Positions 5,307 through 6,596 of a stretch of 6,596 nt of DNA are shown here, in pieces (positions within the stretch are counted from its first letter, which is position 1; every line of letters starts with the position of its first letter). The DNA is from Candidatus Zixiibacteriota bacterium (GTDB lineage: Bacteria; Zixibacteria; MSB-5A5; GN15; FEB-12): assembly GCA_003641415.1 (NCBI GenBank), contig QNAG01000154.1:1-6596 (forward strand). Direction: 5' to 3'. The notes below the pieces were generated by a model, which was not told the origin of the DNA, searched no databases, and saw only the letters and a program-made list of their open reading frames with translations. Made by a program: the position numbers and the translations under genes.

Positions 5307-6596
5307 TTAATCTGTACACGGCGGTGGCGGTGAACCACCGGCGAAAAGATACTGAACCAAGTACGTAAGGTCTCCCACGTTGTTTTCATAGTCACAGTTG
5401 ATATCAGCCGCTTCGGGAGGATTTGGGGCAGGACCTCCCTGAAAGAGATAATCCACCATGAAAGTTAAGTCGGACACATTAATGCCGGGAACACCATCGA
5501 CATCGCCTCGAGCTACAGCTAAAGAGACAACCCCTTCATTAGCAATAGGATTCCAGTTCAACAGCGGCCATGAGAATAGCAACTCATCAGCACTATAACC
5601 GTCAATATAAATAGTCGTTGAGTCACCATAGGTATTCTCATTGTCGACAGTGAAGTACAGTTTAGCAATAATTCCCTCACCGGGGGAAAGATACGGGGCA
5701 GAGTTATCGTTTGAGGTCACAATTTTGTACGTTATCGTTTTCACCCAGGGATCGCTGGAGACAGATTCCACTATCTCGAAGTAATCAGTGCGACATCCAA
5801 CTGTTGAGAGTGAATCAAAATCAAGATCAAGATCGCCCTGATATTCTATTGGTAAAGTCATATAACGAACGGGGACATTATTACGGGCATAGATCGGCAC
5901 CACAACAGTCATGCCACTGGTGCCAATTGCATTCATAGGATAGACAGTATCTGCCAAGGCCATGATAAAGTTTTCATGTGTGCGTGAGCGAATGTCCCCA
6001 CCGGCATCAATCTCACAAGTAACATCAAATGTTCCAGCCAAGTCATAGGTATGAGTTATGGTTTTGCCAGCCCCCTGGAGTTCGTCACCAAACTCCCAAC
6101 TCCAGGTATCGACTTCAAGACCCGATTCGGCAGAGAAGTTGACATCAAAAGGAACCCACCCTGAGTGTATATCAGATTCAAAATAGACTCCACCGGAATA
6201 ACGAATATAGCAAGCATTGTAACCAATACGCGAGCACCCGTAAGGCATGCGCATATAACCACCCTCACCCCATCCGGTACCCCAGGAGTTACGCATAATC
6301 CACACTCCGGCCGGACCCTGGCTGTCATCCCAACCGACTAATACCACGGCATGATTTATCGGCGCCTCTTCGTCGCAGCCATCGAAAATCCCGCTCCCAT
6401 ACGCCTGCATAGCGCCATTGGCAGCCACTGCTACTGAGATTGGACCATAATCAAAGATTGCCTGCTTCATTGCATCAACACTCGCCACGCCACTTTCCGA
6501 ACCAATATGGTACCAATCAAGAATGTGGTATGGGTGCGGGTAGGGACATCCACAGGGAAGGTCCCAGGCAGCATAAGGGAAATCCTCTTCGAGAAC
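5307..6596 (-). CDS. C1A papain-family cysteine peptidase with PKD, beta-sandwich and dockerin-like modules (N-terminus beyond window)
   Basis: The frame is open to the right edge (429 visible residues, from VLEEDFPYAAWD); the GTG at 6488 is internal. Residues ~1-130 are the second half of a papain-type peptidase domain. They include DAMKQAIFDYGPISVAVAA, catalytic His82 in INHAVVLVGWDD and catalytic Asn103 in RNSWGTGWGEGGYM; the catalytic Cys and the signal peptide are off the edge. Residues ~137-212 are a PKD domain (PFDVNFSAESG...DTWSWEFGD...ITHTYDLAGTFDVTCEI). Residues ~218-361 form a beta-sandwich resembling cohesin-type modules (VVVPIYARNNVPVRYMTLPI ... LSPGEGIIAKLYFTVD). Residues ~363-424 are two dockerin-like calcium loops (GDVDGVPGINVSDL, Asp365/Asp367/Asp376; ADINCDYENNVGDL, Asp398/Asn400/Asp402/Asp409). 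The first loop lacks the usual Asp at position five. The end is SPPPPCTD. A secreted peptidase, probably anchored or assembled through its C-terminal modules. The exact partner is unknown. Confidence 0.88.
   Translation of the reverse strand, partial: VLEEDFPYAAWDLPCGCPYPHPYHILDWYHIGSESGVASVDAMKQAIFDYGPISVAVAANGAMQAYGSGIFDGCDEEAPINHAVVLVGWDDSQGPAGVWIMRNSWGTGWGEGGYMRMPYGCSRIGYNACYIRYSGGVYFESDIHSGWVPFDVNFSAESGLEVDTWSWEFGDELQGAGKTITHTYDLAGTFDVTCEIDAGGDIRSRTHENFIMALADTVYPMNAIGTSGMTVVVPIYARNNVPVRYMTLPIEYQGDLDLDFDSLSTVGCRTDYFEIVESVSSDPWVKTITYKIVTSNDNSAPYLSPGEGIIAKLYFTVDNENTYGDSTTIYIDGYSADELLFSWPLLNWNPIANEGVVSLAVARGDVDGVPGINVSDLTFMVDYLFQGGPAPNPPEAADINCDYENNVGDLTYLVQYLFAGGSPPPPCTD

Noticed and set aside
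1..6596. CRISPR array, toxin-antitoxin pair or phage defence system
   Set aside because: No spaced direct repeats and no recognisable defence or toxin domain in any supported frame.

Overview
The window looks like bacterial chromosome from an uncultured, probably anaerobic lineage, with an accessory, island-like left half and an extracellular-protein right half. The organism clue is the secreted peptidase at the right edge. It ends in a two-repeat dockerin-like tail (GDVDG...VSDLTFMVDYLF / ADINCD...VGDLTYLVQYLF, then a Pro-rich end), a style I associate from memory with candidate phyla of the FCB type such as Zixibacteria. That placement is a guess. The CGGC, DUF3795 and NifX-like small proteins also fit an anaerobe.

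Left part (1-835): the C-terminal part of a large serine recombinase runs in from the left edge. Its frame is broken by one in-frame TAA (581-583), but family-like sequence continues in the same frame to a TGA at 755-757. That TGA overlaps a stretch that reads on the minus strand as the T-arm and 3' acceptor strand of a tRNA or tmRNA (773-749). This is the layout of an integrase gene ending at its attachment site, now apparently decayed.

Middle part (835-2420): three small, AT-rich, minus-strand genes stand as separate units. They are a CGGC-domain protein, a DUF3795 cysteine-rich protein and a NifX/NafY-like protein. The DUF3795 gene is interrupted by an in-frame TGA (1603-1605), with another 49 codons of convincing family sequence beyond it. 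Just downstream of it lies a bulged hairpin that partly resembles an integron attC site. From 2421 to 2720 there is no gene, but there are three inverted repeats, the last a good terminator for the next gene, and a G8A7 tract.

Right part (2721-6596): a complete exported S9-family serine peptidase (dipeptidyl-peptidase/acylaminoacyl-peptidase type) on the minus strand has its own promoter-like -10 box. Next comes a plus-strand open frame with no credible start that looks like the C-terminus of a lost surface protein. Last is a truncated minus-strand C1A papain-type peptidase fused to a PKD domain, a beta-sandwich and a dockerin-like tail. The two peptidases suggest extracellular or periplasmic protein degradation, but they are separate transcription units.

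I found no CRISPR array, no complete RNA gene, and no clearly new multi-gene system. The most useful observations are the two nonsense-interrupted genes, the recombinase/tRNA-end junction, the attC-like hairpin and the start-less gene remnant.
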